Source: Bacteroidota bacterium (GTDB lineage: Bacteria; Bacteroidota; JABWAT01). From it: a DNA stretch of 64,000 nucleotides. The notes under the pieces are model-generated. The model saw only the letters and a program-made list of their open reading frames with translations, had not been told where the DNA came from and searched no databases. This document shows, piece after piece, positions 36,052 through 43,413 of this stretch. Within the stretch, counting starts at the first letter, position 1. Every line of letters begins with the position of its first letter. The stretch is from NCBI GenBank assembly GCA_020161835.1, contig JAIUNL010000001.1, positions 496,001-560,000 on the forward strand. The letters run 5' to 3'. Both the position numbers and the translations under genes were made by a program.

Positions 36052-37411
36052 CTGGTTTTATTTTTTCTTCATTCTCCTGAAGTTCAATAATATAAAGATT
36101 TTTCAGGTGGTCATAAAAGGATTGACGGCTCACCCAATTAGAAACCAGATTTGCAACCAAAGCGGTTAACATCAGGTGAAAAATAATGGTATGGTTGGTT
36201 GTCATTTCAATAACCAGAATTGAAGAGGTAAACGGACTTCTTGTAATTCCGGTTAAAAAACCAACCATCCCACATAAAATAATAAGATTAGCTTCCGATC
36301 CAATCAAATCAAACCATCCCGCAAAAACAGCGCCCAAATCAGCACCTGCACTTAGAGATGGAGCAAAAATGCCTCCGGCAGCTCCGACAGTAAACGATAT
36401 AATCTGCCCCAGAATTCTAAATACAGGTAAAAACCAATCAACTTCCTTATTCTCAGCAAACAGAATTTCAACCATGAATTCTTTTCCAGATCCAACGGCT
36501 CTGAAATCAATAAAATAGGCGATGGAAGCAAGTAGTATGCCACTGATAATAGTATATATGATTACATGAGAATGTCGGGCTATTGCTTTTTTTCCTTTTA
36601 AAATTAATAAAATGATTCGCCCCATTCCGCCACCGGCAACCCCTGTCACAATCGCAACAGGAATTACTCCAAGAATAAGCCAATAATCTAAATCTTTTAA
36701 TGGAGGATATCCCAGATACAGATAAGGCCCCAGAAGCATCAGTGCGGTAAGTCCCGCTATGATGACACCGGTTAAAAGAGCTGATTTAAAAAGACTGAAA
36801 TGGGTTTTGGTGAGCTCCTCAATGGCAAAAACGATACCACCCAATGGCGTGTTAAAAGCAGAGGCAAGCCCGGCAGCAGCGCCGGTTATAATCATATTCT
36901 GCTTTGATATTTTTGGATACCACTCCGGTAATAAATCATTTATTTTTTTGAATATAGATGCGCCGATTTGAATGGTTGGTCCTTCACGCCCTATAACGCC
37001 GCCGCCAAAAACCATCACAAGGCTTGAGATTATTTTAACCAAAATAACCCTGAGACCCAGCAGCTTATTTATCTTATAACCGTTTTTTGGGTTTGCTAAC
37101 TCAATGGAAGCACTAACCTGAGGGATTCCGCTTCCACGTGACATTGGGGCATACGTTTTTACCAACCACCAGGCAAATACAAAGCACAGAGGGGTAATGA
37201 AGAAAAAAAGCCAGTTATTCAGGTTAAAAAGATAAAGTGTTCCGGCTTCTGCCCATGCAAATAACTTTGCATATAGAACTGAAACCAATCCGGTAAGGAT
37301 AGCACCAACCCAAAACGGGAGCGCATTTAAAAGATTTTTTTTGAACGCTTCATTGTCAACGGTAGTAAAATAGGCCTGAACCTTACTAATTACCTTCCTG
37401 AAATAAACCAT
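36041..37411 (-). CDS. ClC-family chloride channel / H+-Cl- antiporter
   Basis: 456 residues with the ClC fold of about 18 helices. The three chloride-coordinating motifs are present: GSGIPQ, GREGPTIQIG (with the external gating Glu) and GIFAPSL. A Glu in FAIEELTK is at the position of the internal proton glutamate of the E. coli antiporter, favouring an exchanger over a channel. There are no C-terminal CBS domains. Likely roles are acid resistance or charge balance. The gene is convergent with, and overlaps by 11 bases, phhA. Confidence 0.93.
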   Translation of the reverse strand: MVYFRKVISKVQAYFTTVDNEAFKKNLLNALPFWVGAILTGLVSVLYAKLFAWAEAGTLYLFNLNNWLFFFITPLCFVFAWWLVKTYAPMSRGSGIPQVSASIELANPKNGYKINKLLGLRVILVKIISSLVMVFGGGVIGREGPTIQIGASIFKKINDLLPEWYPKISKQNMIITGAAAGLASAFNTPLGGIVFAIEELTKTHFSLFKSALLTGVIIAGLTALMLLGPYLYLGYPPLKDLDYWLILGVIPVAIVTGVAGGGMGRIILLILKGKKAIARHSHVIIYTIISGILLASIAYFIDFRAVGSGKEFMVEILFAENKEVDWFLPVFRILGQIISFTVGAAGGIFAPSLSAGADLGAVFAGWFDLIGSEANLIILCGMVGFLTGITRSPFTSSILVIEMTTNHTIIFHLMLTALVANLVSNWVSRQSFYDHLKNLYIIELQENEEKIKPVRI

Positions 37412-37573
37412 TTGTCATTCACTTACTATGTTTTAGAACGGGAATTTTGCCGGTTATTCAAAAGCTTTAAAACTGCATTTTCTATTTGCAATTTCCCCTT
37501 ATTCACCAAGCCAGACCGAACTGGTAAAATTGTTTAAATCCACTCAGATAAGAACATCTGATCAGGTTTCCCT

Positions 37574-38323
37574 CTATTCAGTAAAATATGGTATTAACAG
37601 GTCTTCAAAGGTATAAAATCCATTTTCCTTTCCAATCAGGTTCTGAGCCACAAAAATTGCTCCGTTGCCGAAAGCTTCACGGGTAATAGATTCATGTATC
37701 AACCTAACCGTTTGGAATGGGAATCCACAAATAATTTCATGCTTTCCGATGATACCGCCTGCTCTGACGGATTTTATTTCCTGATGTTCAATATTCAGGT
37801 TATTTGCAATAATTTTTGCGGTTCCTGAAACCCCTGTTTTATCCCTGAAATGCTCCTCAATAATAACCATGTCAGTACTGGGTGCAATCTTTTTTAAATA
37901 ACGTGCTGCAATCATTAAGTAATTAACACCCAGCGTAATATTTGGTGACCATAAAACAACAGTTTTTTTGGCAAACTGTTTCAAGCGAAGAATCGTTTTC
38001 TCATCATAATGTGAAACGGCACTGATGATTTTAATTTTCCGTTTTGCAGCTTCCTCAGCATAATAATCCAAACCGGTTTCTGATGAAAAATCAATGATGA
38101 CATCAACCGGTTGCTCATCCAGTAATTCGGAAATTGAAATTTTACTGCTCGAGTAGATTAATCCTGGCTCATCTGAGGGTTCACCCAGAAATTCAGGTAT
38201 AGATCTGTGATCAAGAAGTTCTGAACGTCTTACCACCCATTCAAGAATCATGTCTTTGTTTCTTAAAACCGTTGCGGCAACGGCCTTTCCGGTTTTTCCA
38301 AAACCCATTAACCCAATTTTCAT
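37574..38323 (-). CDS. Divergent dihydrodipicolinate reductase (DapB)-like protein
   Basis: 249 residues from the ATG at 38323, which has GGAGG 5 bases upstream; an in-frame TTG further up is less likely. An N-terminal Rossmann fold begins KIGLMGFGKTGKAV, and DVIIDFSS and NITLGVNYLM follow DapB order. The active-site block normally reads E-x-HH-x3-K-x-DAPSGTA. Here it is EEHFRDKTGVSGTA. The first His and the catalytic Lys are kept, the second His is Phe, and the DAP segment is altered with one residue missing. It may still be a DapB for lysine and meso-DAP synthesis, or a paralogue with changed substrate. No other lysine gene is nearby. Confidence 0.75.
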   Translation of the reverse strand: MKIGLMGFGKTGKAVAATVLRNKDMILEWVVRRSELLDHRSIPEFLGEPSDEPGLIYSSSKISISELLDEQPVDVIIDFSSETGLDYYAEEAAKRKIKIISAVSHYDEKTILRLKQFAKKTVVLWSPNITLGVNYLMIAARYLKKIAPSTDMVIIEEHFRDKTGVSGTAKIIANNLNIEHQEIKSVRAGGIIGKHEIICGFPFQTVRLIHESITREAFGNGAIFVAQNLIGKENGFYTFEDLLIPYFTE

Positions 38324-38663
38324 TTTTTCCTCCAACTTTTTGAACAGATTCTTGCCCGTATTTTTTATCAGGCCACTGTTTTAACGATTAAATTAATTTC
38401 CCTCATAATTCAGGTAAAAATCCGGAAAACACTTTTTTAGTTTCTCAGGCTATCATCATCCAATGTAACAATAACTGGCTAGTCAGACAAACCTTTTTCG
38501 GTTATCATTGGAAGATTATAATAATTACAGCGGTTTTTTTTGATGGATCAATCTTCAGAAGGTGTGAATCATGTAACTAATTCATGAAGTTTTGTAACGT
38601 TTACCGGTTCAGGGTTGGTCATCTTTGCTTTGTATCAACTCAAACCTTATCCGGAAGAAAAAA

Positions 38664-38984
38664 ATGAAAAATCCTGCTCTTTACTTAGTTCCTTTATTTA
38701 TCACTGCTTCAGTTTTACCGATCCAGTTAAAAGCTGAAACCGTTACCACTCCAGTCATCAGCGAAGCAACCGTTCCGTCAGAAAAAACAGAAATGACTGT
38801 TTTGATAGATAGACTCGAAGCCATCAAGGCAATTGATGCCTCCATGATGAACGCTGAAGACAAAAAAGTACTTCGCACCGAAGTTGTTACCATCAACGAA
38901 CAACTCAAAAACCAGGCTGATGGCGTTTATCTTTCTGTTGGTGCCATCATCATCATCGTTTTATTGCTGATCGTTTTATTCTGA
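38664..38984 (+). CDS. Small exported protein with C-terminal membrane anchor
   Basis: 106 residues from the ATG at 38664 (GGAAGA 6-10 bases upstream); the frame is open from a TTG 39 bases earlier. It has a signal peptide (MKNPALYLVPLFITASVLPIQLKA), a polar helical middle with Lys/Glu-rich segments (EMTVLIDRLEAIKAIDASMM, NAEDKKVLRTEVVTINEQL), and a C-terminal hydrophobic helix of about 20 residues (VGAIIIIVLLLIVLF). I do not recognise a family. The architecture suggests a small periplasmic helical protein tethered to the inner membrane. It stands alone and is followed by a REP-like hairpin. Confidence 0.65.
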   Translation: MKNPALYLVPLFITASVLPIQLKAETVTTPVISEATVPSEKTEMTVLIDRLEAIKAIDASMMNAEDKKVLRTEVVTINEQLKNQADGVYLSVGAIIIIVLLLIVLF

Positions 38985-39033
38985 TCTGAAAAAGGGTTGG
39001 AAGAAAAGTTAAGGTTTTAATGAAAAGGTCTGG

Positions 39034-39135
39034 ATCCCGGATCAAGTCCGGGATGACAGCCTATCAAATTAGCTTTTGCGAAGAGTGTGTCATCCTGAGC
39101 ATTGCCTGTTCCGAACGCTTTCGGGGACTCAGGAT
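39034..39135. repeat. Two REP-like hairpins after the small membrane protein gene
   Basis: ATCCCGGA/TCCGGGAT (39034-39054, 5-nt loop) and ATCCTGAG/CTCAGGAT (39092-39135), which encloses a smaller CCGAA/TTCGG hairpin. Both belong to widespread intergenic repeat types containing GTCATCCTGAG. Confidence 0.65.
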
Positions 39136-39178
39136 TCATTATTTCTTTATTTCAAGAAACATCCTTCTGTTGAAGCTT

Positions 39179-39940
39179 TTACTTCTTGCGCAGATAAATA
39201 TGCTTGATGTTGTTGTTGCCTGAATCCCGTTCGTCAATTTCGAACCGGTTCATGCTTTTGATCAGCGGAAGCATTTTCAGGAAGCCATAATTCCGGGTGT
39301 CAAAATCCGGCTTTTTCTTCATGAGCAGATTGCCAAGATCACCCAGAAACGCCCATCCGTTTTCATCGGCAAGATCTGAGATACTGTCGGAAACCAGTTT
39401 AATGATGGCCGGATCAATTTTGCTCAGCGGTTGTTTGGCCGGCTGTGGTTTTGATTTGGATTCCTTTTTCCCGGGCAATTCGGGTTCTCTTTCCACTTGC
39501 GGTTTCAGAATTTCGAGATAAATAAATTTATCGCAGGCCGTGATAAACGGATTCAGCGTTTTCTTCTCGCCGATGCCAATTACTTTCATGCCGGCTTCCC
39601 TGAGCCGGGTTGCCAGACGGGTAAAATCACTGTCGCTCGAAACGATGCAGAATCCGTCTACTTTTCCCGTGTACAAAATATCCATTGCATCAATAATGAG
39701 TGCACTGTCGGATGCATTTTTCCCGGTTGAATAACTGTATTGCTGGATGGGCGTAATCGCATTTTCAAGAAGCACTTTTTTCCAGCCGGAAACGGTTGGC
39801 TTTGTCCAGTCGGCGTAAATTCGCTTGAAAGTCGGAGTCCCGTATTTGGCGATTTCTTCAAACATTTCCCGAACGTTGGCGTACGGAACATTGTCTGCAT
39901 CAATCAGAACAGCAAGTTTCAGATCTTTTTGGATTTCCAT
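39179..39940 (-). CDS. NYN-domain nuclease-like protein with OST-HTH/LOTUS domain
   Basis: 253 residues. The N-terminal 140 residues are a NYN (LabA-like, PIN-related) domain. Acidic residues are in LIDADNVPY (Asp14, Asp16), SDSALIIDAMD and VSSDSDFTRLATRLREAG. A charged linker (about 148-172, lysine-rich) leads to a C-terminal winged-helix OST-HTH/LOTUS domain (about 175-250, IIKLVSDSISDLADENGWAFLGDLGNLL). The combination is known from proteins thought to bind and cut or recognise RNA. The bacterial role is unclear. It is bordered upstream by the long repeat-rich segment. Confidence 0.87.
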   Translation of the reverse strand: MEIQKDLKLAVLIDADNVPYANVREMFEEIAKYGTPTFKRIYADWTKPTVSGWKKVLLENAITPIQQYSYSTGKNASDSALIIDAMDILYTGKVDGFCIVSSDSDFTRLATRLREAGMKVIGIGEKKTLNPFITACDKFIYLEILKPQVEREPELPGKKESKSKPQPAKQPLSKIDPAIIKLVSDSISDLADENGWAFLGDLGNLLMKKKPDFDTRNYGFLKMLPLIKSMNRFEIDERDSGNNNIKHIYLRKK

Positions 39941-39972
39941 GGCAGTATTTTTTCTCTTAAAGTCCTTTTGGC

Positions 39973-40018
39973 GTCATTCTGAGTGTCCGTCAGCCGACGG
40001 ACGTATCGAAGAATCTCC
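39973..40018. repeat. Modular hairpin element, copy 2
   Basis: GTCATTCTGAGTG (39973-39985), core TCCGTCAGCCGACGGA with a 6-bp stem (39986-40001), then CGTATCGAAGAATCTCC. It shares outer parts with copies at 17542, 63062 and 63639. Confidence 0.65.
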
Positions 40019-40154
40019 AAACCAAAGGTACCTCTTTTCCTGTCAGGCAACAAGGTTTTTCGGAAGTGGAATTTGGGGAGTTTCGGGGTTACCAGAATCT
40101 TTCCAAATCAAATGCCCATTATCCAAAAGCTTTTTAAAATCTGGTATTCTGATC

Positions 40155-40205
40155 CTGAGGTCACTGAACCTGTGGTTACTGAGCGTAGTCGAATTATCGA
40201 AGTGC
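40155..40205. repeat. CTGAGCGTAGTCGAA-type dispersed repeat
   Basis: CCTGAGGTCACTGAACCTG is followed by TTACTGAGCGTAGTCGAATT and ATCGAAGTGC. This is a member of the intergenic repeat class also seen at 43304 and 23838. Confidence 0.6.
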
Positions 40206-40280
40206 AGAAGGACGGCTATCGACGGAAGATTTGACGACAATCGGGAACAAATCAAGAATTACAGAATTCATTAAATTTCA

Positions 40281-40579
40281 TTGCCGTCTGCTTTAGCTGA
40301 CGGAATCAGAATGCAAAAAATTAAAATTCGTCCGGCCACAAACTACATTTAACCACCAACTTCTATCCGGACGAAACGGGGGAAATTCAACCCGTCAGCT
40401 GACGGCTTGGTAGAATTTTGCAATGCATCAAACCACCGGGCACCTCGATACTCAACCATTGGCTGAAATCGGTGCTTCGTGGCCAAAAAAAGGTGGTTAA
40501 ACAGAAAAAACAGGGTGTTGGGTTAAAACCCAAATTCTTTTTAAAATTCCAAATATCCGTCAGCTAAAGCAGACGGCAA
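40281..40579. repeat. 24-bp perfect inverted repeat with CCGTC/GACGG hairpins (gene-free stretch 39941-40724)
   Basis: Bases 40281-40304 and 40556-40579 are exact inverse complements separated by 251 bp. Each arm is itself a near-palindrome, CCGTCTGCTTTAGCTGACGG in the left copy. Between them lie a perfect 14-base palindrome CCGTCAGCTGACGG (40392-40405) and a TTCGTCCGG/CCGGACGAA hairpin (40327-40375). No ORF of credible composition exists in the 784-bp segment. Confidence 0.75.
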
Positions 40580-40635
40580 TAAAGATGATGTAATTCAGGA
40601 TAACAGGCTTTAAACATTTAACTCCAACATCCCCC

Positions 40636-40720
40636 CGGCTTCGCCGTTCCCCCTTCAAAGGGGGACATTCAAATGTCCAGTTTTCCTTCCCGTACCACTT
40701 ACCACTTACCACTTTTCACT
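40636..40720. repeat. GC-rich double hairpin and CTTACCA repeat abutting the helicase stop
   Basis: CGGC-ttc-GCCG (40636-40646) and TCCCCCTT/AAGGGGGA (40648-40665) are followed by ACTTACC-type tandem copies (40693-40720), which end 4 bases before the helicase stop codon at 40725. Confidence 0.6.
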
Positions 40721-40724
40721 ATTC

Positions 40725-42527
40725 CTACGCCCCATACAAATCTTCCAGCTCAAGCTTTTCGATTCTTTTCCGGATGGCGTTTTTCGTCCGGCCAAAGTGT
40801 TTCGCCAGATCTTTTACATTCACACCTTCGCAGAACATGACCGTAAGTTCAGAATCCATTTCCGGCGACCAGGGTTTGTACGCTTCCTGAAAATTTTCCC
40901 TGACTTTATCCACTGAATAAGAACGTTCTTTGGGTGGTTCTTCAGTAAATTTCCGTCTGAGCGGTTTTGGAAAACTTTTAAACTCAGCCGGTTTCTCAGC
41001 TTTAACTTCAGCTTCATTTTTAAGGATATGGATTTGCGGAGAAGCCGGAAATTTCTTCGGCATTAAAGCTTCAGCCAGATGGATGCTGTTTTTCGTGCGT
41101 GTCACGGCCACATAAAGCAGATTGATTTCTTCGTTCAGTTTGGCCGGATTCAAGTCTTCTTCACTGACAGTTTTGATCAGTTTTTCCAGTTTTTCTTCGG
41201 TAATAAAATCGCTCACCAGCTGAACGGAGTCATATTCCATCCCTTTGCACCGGTGAACCGTTGAAAAAATCATTTCCGCTTTGTCTTTATCCTCATCGCC
41301 GACATGTTTTGCTTTTATTTTTTTGAGGATATCCGGAATGTCTTTGCCGTATTCCTTCACTATATCCACCATCATCCCAAGCTGAACATCTTCCGTTTTT
41401 TCGATGTACTCTTCAAGCTCAGCCATATCTTTCATTTCTTTGATCAGTTTGTCACGGATGAGGGCATTTTTCCCGGACGACAAATGCAGCACATCATAAA
41501 GTGAGGCGCCATCATCGGCGTAAGTGTACGAGTTGATGTTTCCTTCAAAGTAAATCGACTTCACCTTGGTTGATTCCGTCACGTATTCGATGGCTTTGAG
41601 TAAAAGTCCCAGATTCGTCCGGGCCAAAATAGCTTTGGATTTAACGGATTTGGTCGTTCCCATTCCTGAGATTTTCACCGGATGGTAACTGCCCAGATGG
41701 TTTTTCCAGTAAAGGATTTCCATGGCCAGATTGGCGATATCCTGACTGAACCGGAAGCTTTGTGATAAATTGAAAGTTTTGAAATCAGCTTTTTCGAGTG
41801 AATTCACGGCAAAACGCCATCCGTAAATCTGTTGATGGGTATCACCCACAATCACTTTGGTTGCGCTTTGGCGGAAAAACAAGTCGAGCATGGCCGCCGA
41901 TGCATCCTGACCTTCATCAAAAAGAATGTAATCGTAATTGAGCTGGATTCCCGAAAGCTGGAATTTCTTGAGATAAAAATCGTGGGTGATGTCGATTTCA
42001 CCTTTATCCATTTTGCTCAACAACTGCCGGGTTTGCGCTTCGATGATCTCGTAAAAACTGTCAACAAATTTCCGTGCTTTTGCATCAGTCACCACTTCCC
42101 GGTAATTCAATTCCTGAACTTTGAGTTTGTCGCTGTTGCAGAAGTAGGCAATGAACTTGCTAATGTGATTCGCCACCATGAACTCGGCGTGCTTTTCCCC
42201 ATTTCCCTTAAGTCCAAGCAGTTCAGCAATTTCGTGGGTTTTATATCCTGACGGTCTGACCACATAATTATTCTGGAAAACGACGTGCCGGTAGGCGAGG
42301 GAATGAGCCGTTTCAACTTTGACGTTGGTAAGTCCGGCATCTGCAAACCGTTTCACCGCTTCAATTTTAACTGATTTGTTAAAGGCCAGATAAAGGATTT
42401 TACTGGATGGCGGACGGGTTCTGGCGTATTCGATAATGGTCGTGGTTTTGCCCGAACCGGCAACAGCATTGATTTTAATGTTGCCGGTTGAGTTGATAAT
42501 GTCTTTTTGTTCAGGAGTCAGGATCAT
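40725..42527 (-). CDS. UvrD/FBH1-like superfamily 1 DNA helicase with C-terminal Myb-like helix-turn-helix
   Basis: 600 residues from the ATG at 42527. Helicase motifs in order: Q/I region and Walker A NAVAGSGKTTT (20-30), Walker B LFDEGQDAS, motif III GDTHQQIYGWR, motif IV SFRFSQDIA, motif V STVHRCKGMEYDSVQL, motif VI LLYVAVTRTKNSI. The motifs are complete, so it should be an active 3'-5' translocase or helicase. The last ~55 residues (KPWSPEMDSELTVMFCEGV, then LAKHFGRTKNAIRKRIEKL) form a Myb/SANT-like DNA-binding domain, unusual for this family. It starts 16 bases after the vapC stop, behind an A/C homopolymer tract, so it may be co-transcribed with the toxin-antitoxin pair. Role unknown; repair or defence is possible. 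Confidence 0.88.
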   Translation of the reverse strand: MILTPEQKDIINSTGNIKINAVAGSGKTTTIIEYARTRPPSSKILYLAFNKSVKIEAVKRFADAGLTNVKVETAHSLAYRHVVFQNNYVVRPSGYKTHEIAELLGLKGNGEKHAEFMVANHISKFIAYFCNSDKLKVQELNYREVVTDAKARKFVDSFYEIIEAQTRQLLSKMDKGEIDITHDFYLKKFQLSGIQLNYDYILFDEGQDASAAMLDLFFRQSATKVIVGDTHQQIYGWRFAVNSLEKADFKTFNLSQSFRFSQDIANLAMEILYWKNHLGSYHPVKISGMGTTKSVKSKAILARTNLGLLLKAIEYVTESTKVKSIYFEGNINSYTYADDGASLYDVLHLSSGKNALIRDKLIKEMKDMAELEEYIEKTEDVQLGMMVDIVKEYGKDIPDILKKIKAKHVGDEDKDKAEMIFSTVHRCKGMEYDSVQLVSDFITEEKLEKLIKTVSEEDLNPAKLNEEINLLYVAVTRTKNSIHLAEALMPKKFPASPQIHILKNEAEVKAEKPAEFKSFPKPLRRKFTEEPPKERSYSVDKVRENFQEAYKPWSPEMDSELTVMFCEGVNVKDLAKHFGRTKNAIRKRIEKLELEDLYGA

Positions 42528-42543
42528 TTTTTTTGGGGGGGGC

Positions 42544-42948
42544 TTAAACCCAGTTTTCAAACATTAAACCAGGAATACGTGAAAATTCTTTTAAATTATT
42601 CGAGACAAGAGTTAAGTTTCTGGATATAGCCTGAGATGCAATTTGCAAATCATAAGGACCAATAATCTTACCCGATTTTTCCAAATTTGCCCGAATCATT
42701 CCAAATATTTCTGCATCATGATCTTCAAATGGAATAATATCAAACGGGGAAAGGAAGTGAAGCAATTTCCACCGGTTTTTCTCAACAGATTGGCTTTTTG
42801 CAACCCCATATTCCAACTCACCAACAGAAATAGCTGAAATTTTGATCTGGAATGGTTCTAGCGTTTTTAATTTCTGAATAACCGTTTCGGGATTTTGTTT
42901 AATTATGTAAATACAAATATTGGTATCAATCAGGTACATTAAATTCAT
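42544..42948 (-). CDS. vapC: PIN-domain toxin VapC
   Basis: 134 residues. The PIN-domain acidic residues are visible: Asp8 in YLIDTNI, Glu in ISVGELEYG, and Asp in GPYDLQIA, near the C-terminal SNNLKEFSRIPGL. VapC toxins cut specific RNAs, often initiator tRNA, when freed from the antitoxin. The gene overlaps vapB by 23 bases (14 if the ATG at 42939 is used), the normal arrangement for translational coupling. AT content is above that of the neighbours, which suggests recent acquisition. Confidence 0.9.
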   Translation of the reverse strand: MNLMYLIDTNICIYIIKQNPETVIQKLKTLEPFQIKISAISVGELEYGVAKSQSVEKNRWKLLHFLSPFDIIPFEDHDAEIFGMIRANLEKSGKIIGPYDLQIASQAISRNLTLVSNNLKEFSRIPGLMFENWV

Positions 42949-43168
42949 CTCTTATTTGTTGTTCTGGCTGATTTCTCCCGTCAGAAAAAATATCAGATGA
43001 AAACCCGGTCAGGCTTTCTTCAAAATTTTTCCAGGGATCGTTTTTAGGAAAAAGAATAATTGTATTCCCAATTTTTTGGATAAATAGCTCTTTCTCCAAA
43101 ACATTATACTCTTTTGGAAGTCGTATCGCCTGGCTATTTCCGCTGGTAAAAACTTTTGATGTATGCAT
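42926..43168 (-). CDS. vapB: AbrB/SpoVT-type antitoxin VapB
   Basis: 80 residues from the ATG at 43168, preceded by AAGGAG 9 bases upstream; the in-frame ATG at 43201 lies in the operator and lacks such a site. The N-terminal half is a swapped-hairpin AbrB domain (SKVFTSGNSQAIRLPKEY) for DNA binding. The C-terminal half (DPWKNFEESLTGFSSDIF) is the toxin-wrapping tail. It neutralises VapC and, with it, should repress its own promoter at the palindrome 43191-43208. Confidence 0.9.
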   Translation of the reverse strand: MHTSKVFTSGNSQAIRLPKEYNVLEKELFIQKIGNTIILFPKNDPWKNFEESLTGFSSDIFSDGRNQPEQQIRDEFNVPD

Positions 43169-43190
43169 TTTAAAATTCTCCTTTTGCAAG

Positions 43191-43208
43191 TATATACACA
43201 TGTATATA
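43191..43208. promoter_or_regulatory. Likely VapB(C) operator
   Basis: TATATACA-CA-TGTATATA is a perfect 8-bp inverted repeat with a 2-base centre, 22 bases upstream of the vapB start. This is the expected place and form for autoregulation of a toxin-antitoxin operon. Confidence 0.65.
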
Positions 43209-43303
43209 CAAAATCAATTCATTTTTTTGCCTGACATTAAAAAATTTATTCTTAATTAAGAATTTTCGGGATTCAATACCATTCTGGAACGAAGAAAACT
43301 GAG

Positions 43304-43352
43304 GGCACTTCGACTTGGTCACTGAGCGCAGTCGAAGTGCCGCTCAGTGACC
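43304..43352. repeat. Two interlocked 12-bp inverted repeats
   Basis: GGCACTTCGACT (43304-43315) pairs with AGTCGAAGTGCC (43330-43341). GGTCACTGAGCG (43317-43328) pairs with CGCTCAGTGACC (43341-43352). The arms alternate, so the two stems cannot nest; they would form a pseudoknot or alternative hairpins. Confidence 0.75.
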
Positions 43353-43380
43353 TCAGCATATCCTAAAAAAGCATTCCCCA

Positions 43381-43413
43381 CTTACCACTTGTAACTTATA
43401 ACTTACCACTTAC
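43381..43413. repeat. CTTACCACTTGTAACTTATA-type degenerate tandem repeat
   Basis: Four near-copies of ACTTACC/ACTTGTAA/ACTTATAA run directly into the stop codon of the MFS gene at 43413. It is the same class as 23795, 23924, 40693 and 62935. Confidence 0.6.

Noticed and set aside
39823..40274. 149-codon + strand frame covering the end of the NYN gene complement and the repeat segment
   Set aside because: It runs across hairpin repeats, has no domain and no start signal.
39941..40724. CRISPR array
   Set aside because: Repeats are of different lengths and orientations without regular spacers, and no cas genes are present.
42527..42560. TTG start extending the helicase by 11 residues through the C8/A8 tract
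   Set aside because: It would overlap vapC, add a low-complexity KPPPKK segment, and has no ribosome-binding site; the family N-terminus fits the ATG at 42527.
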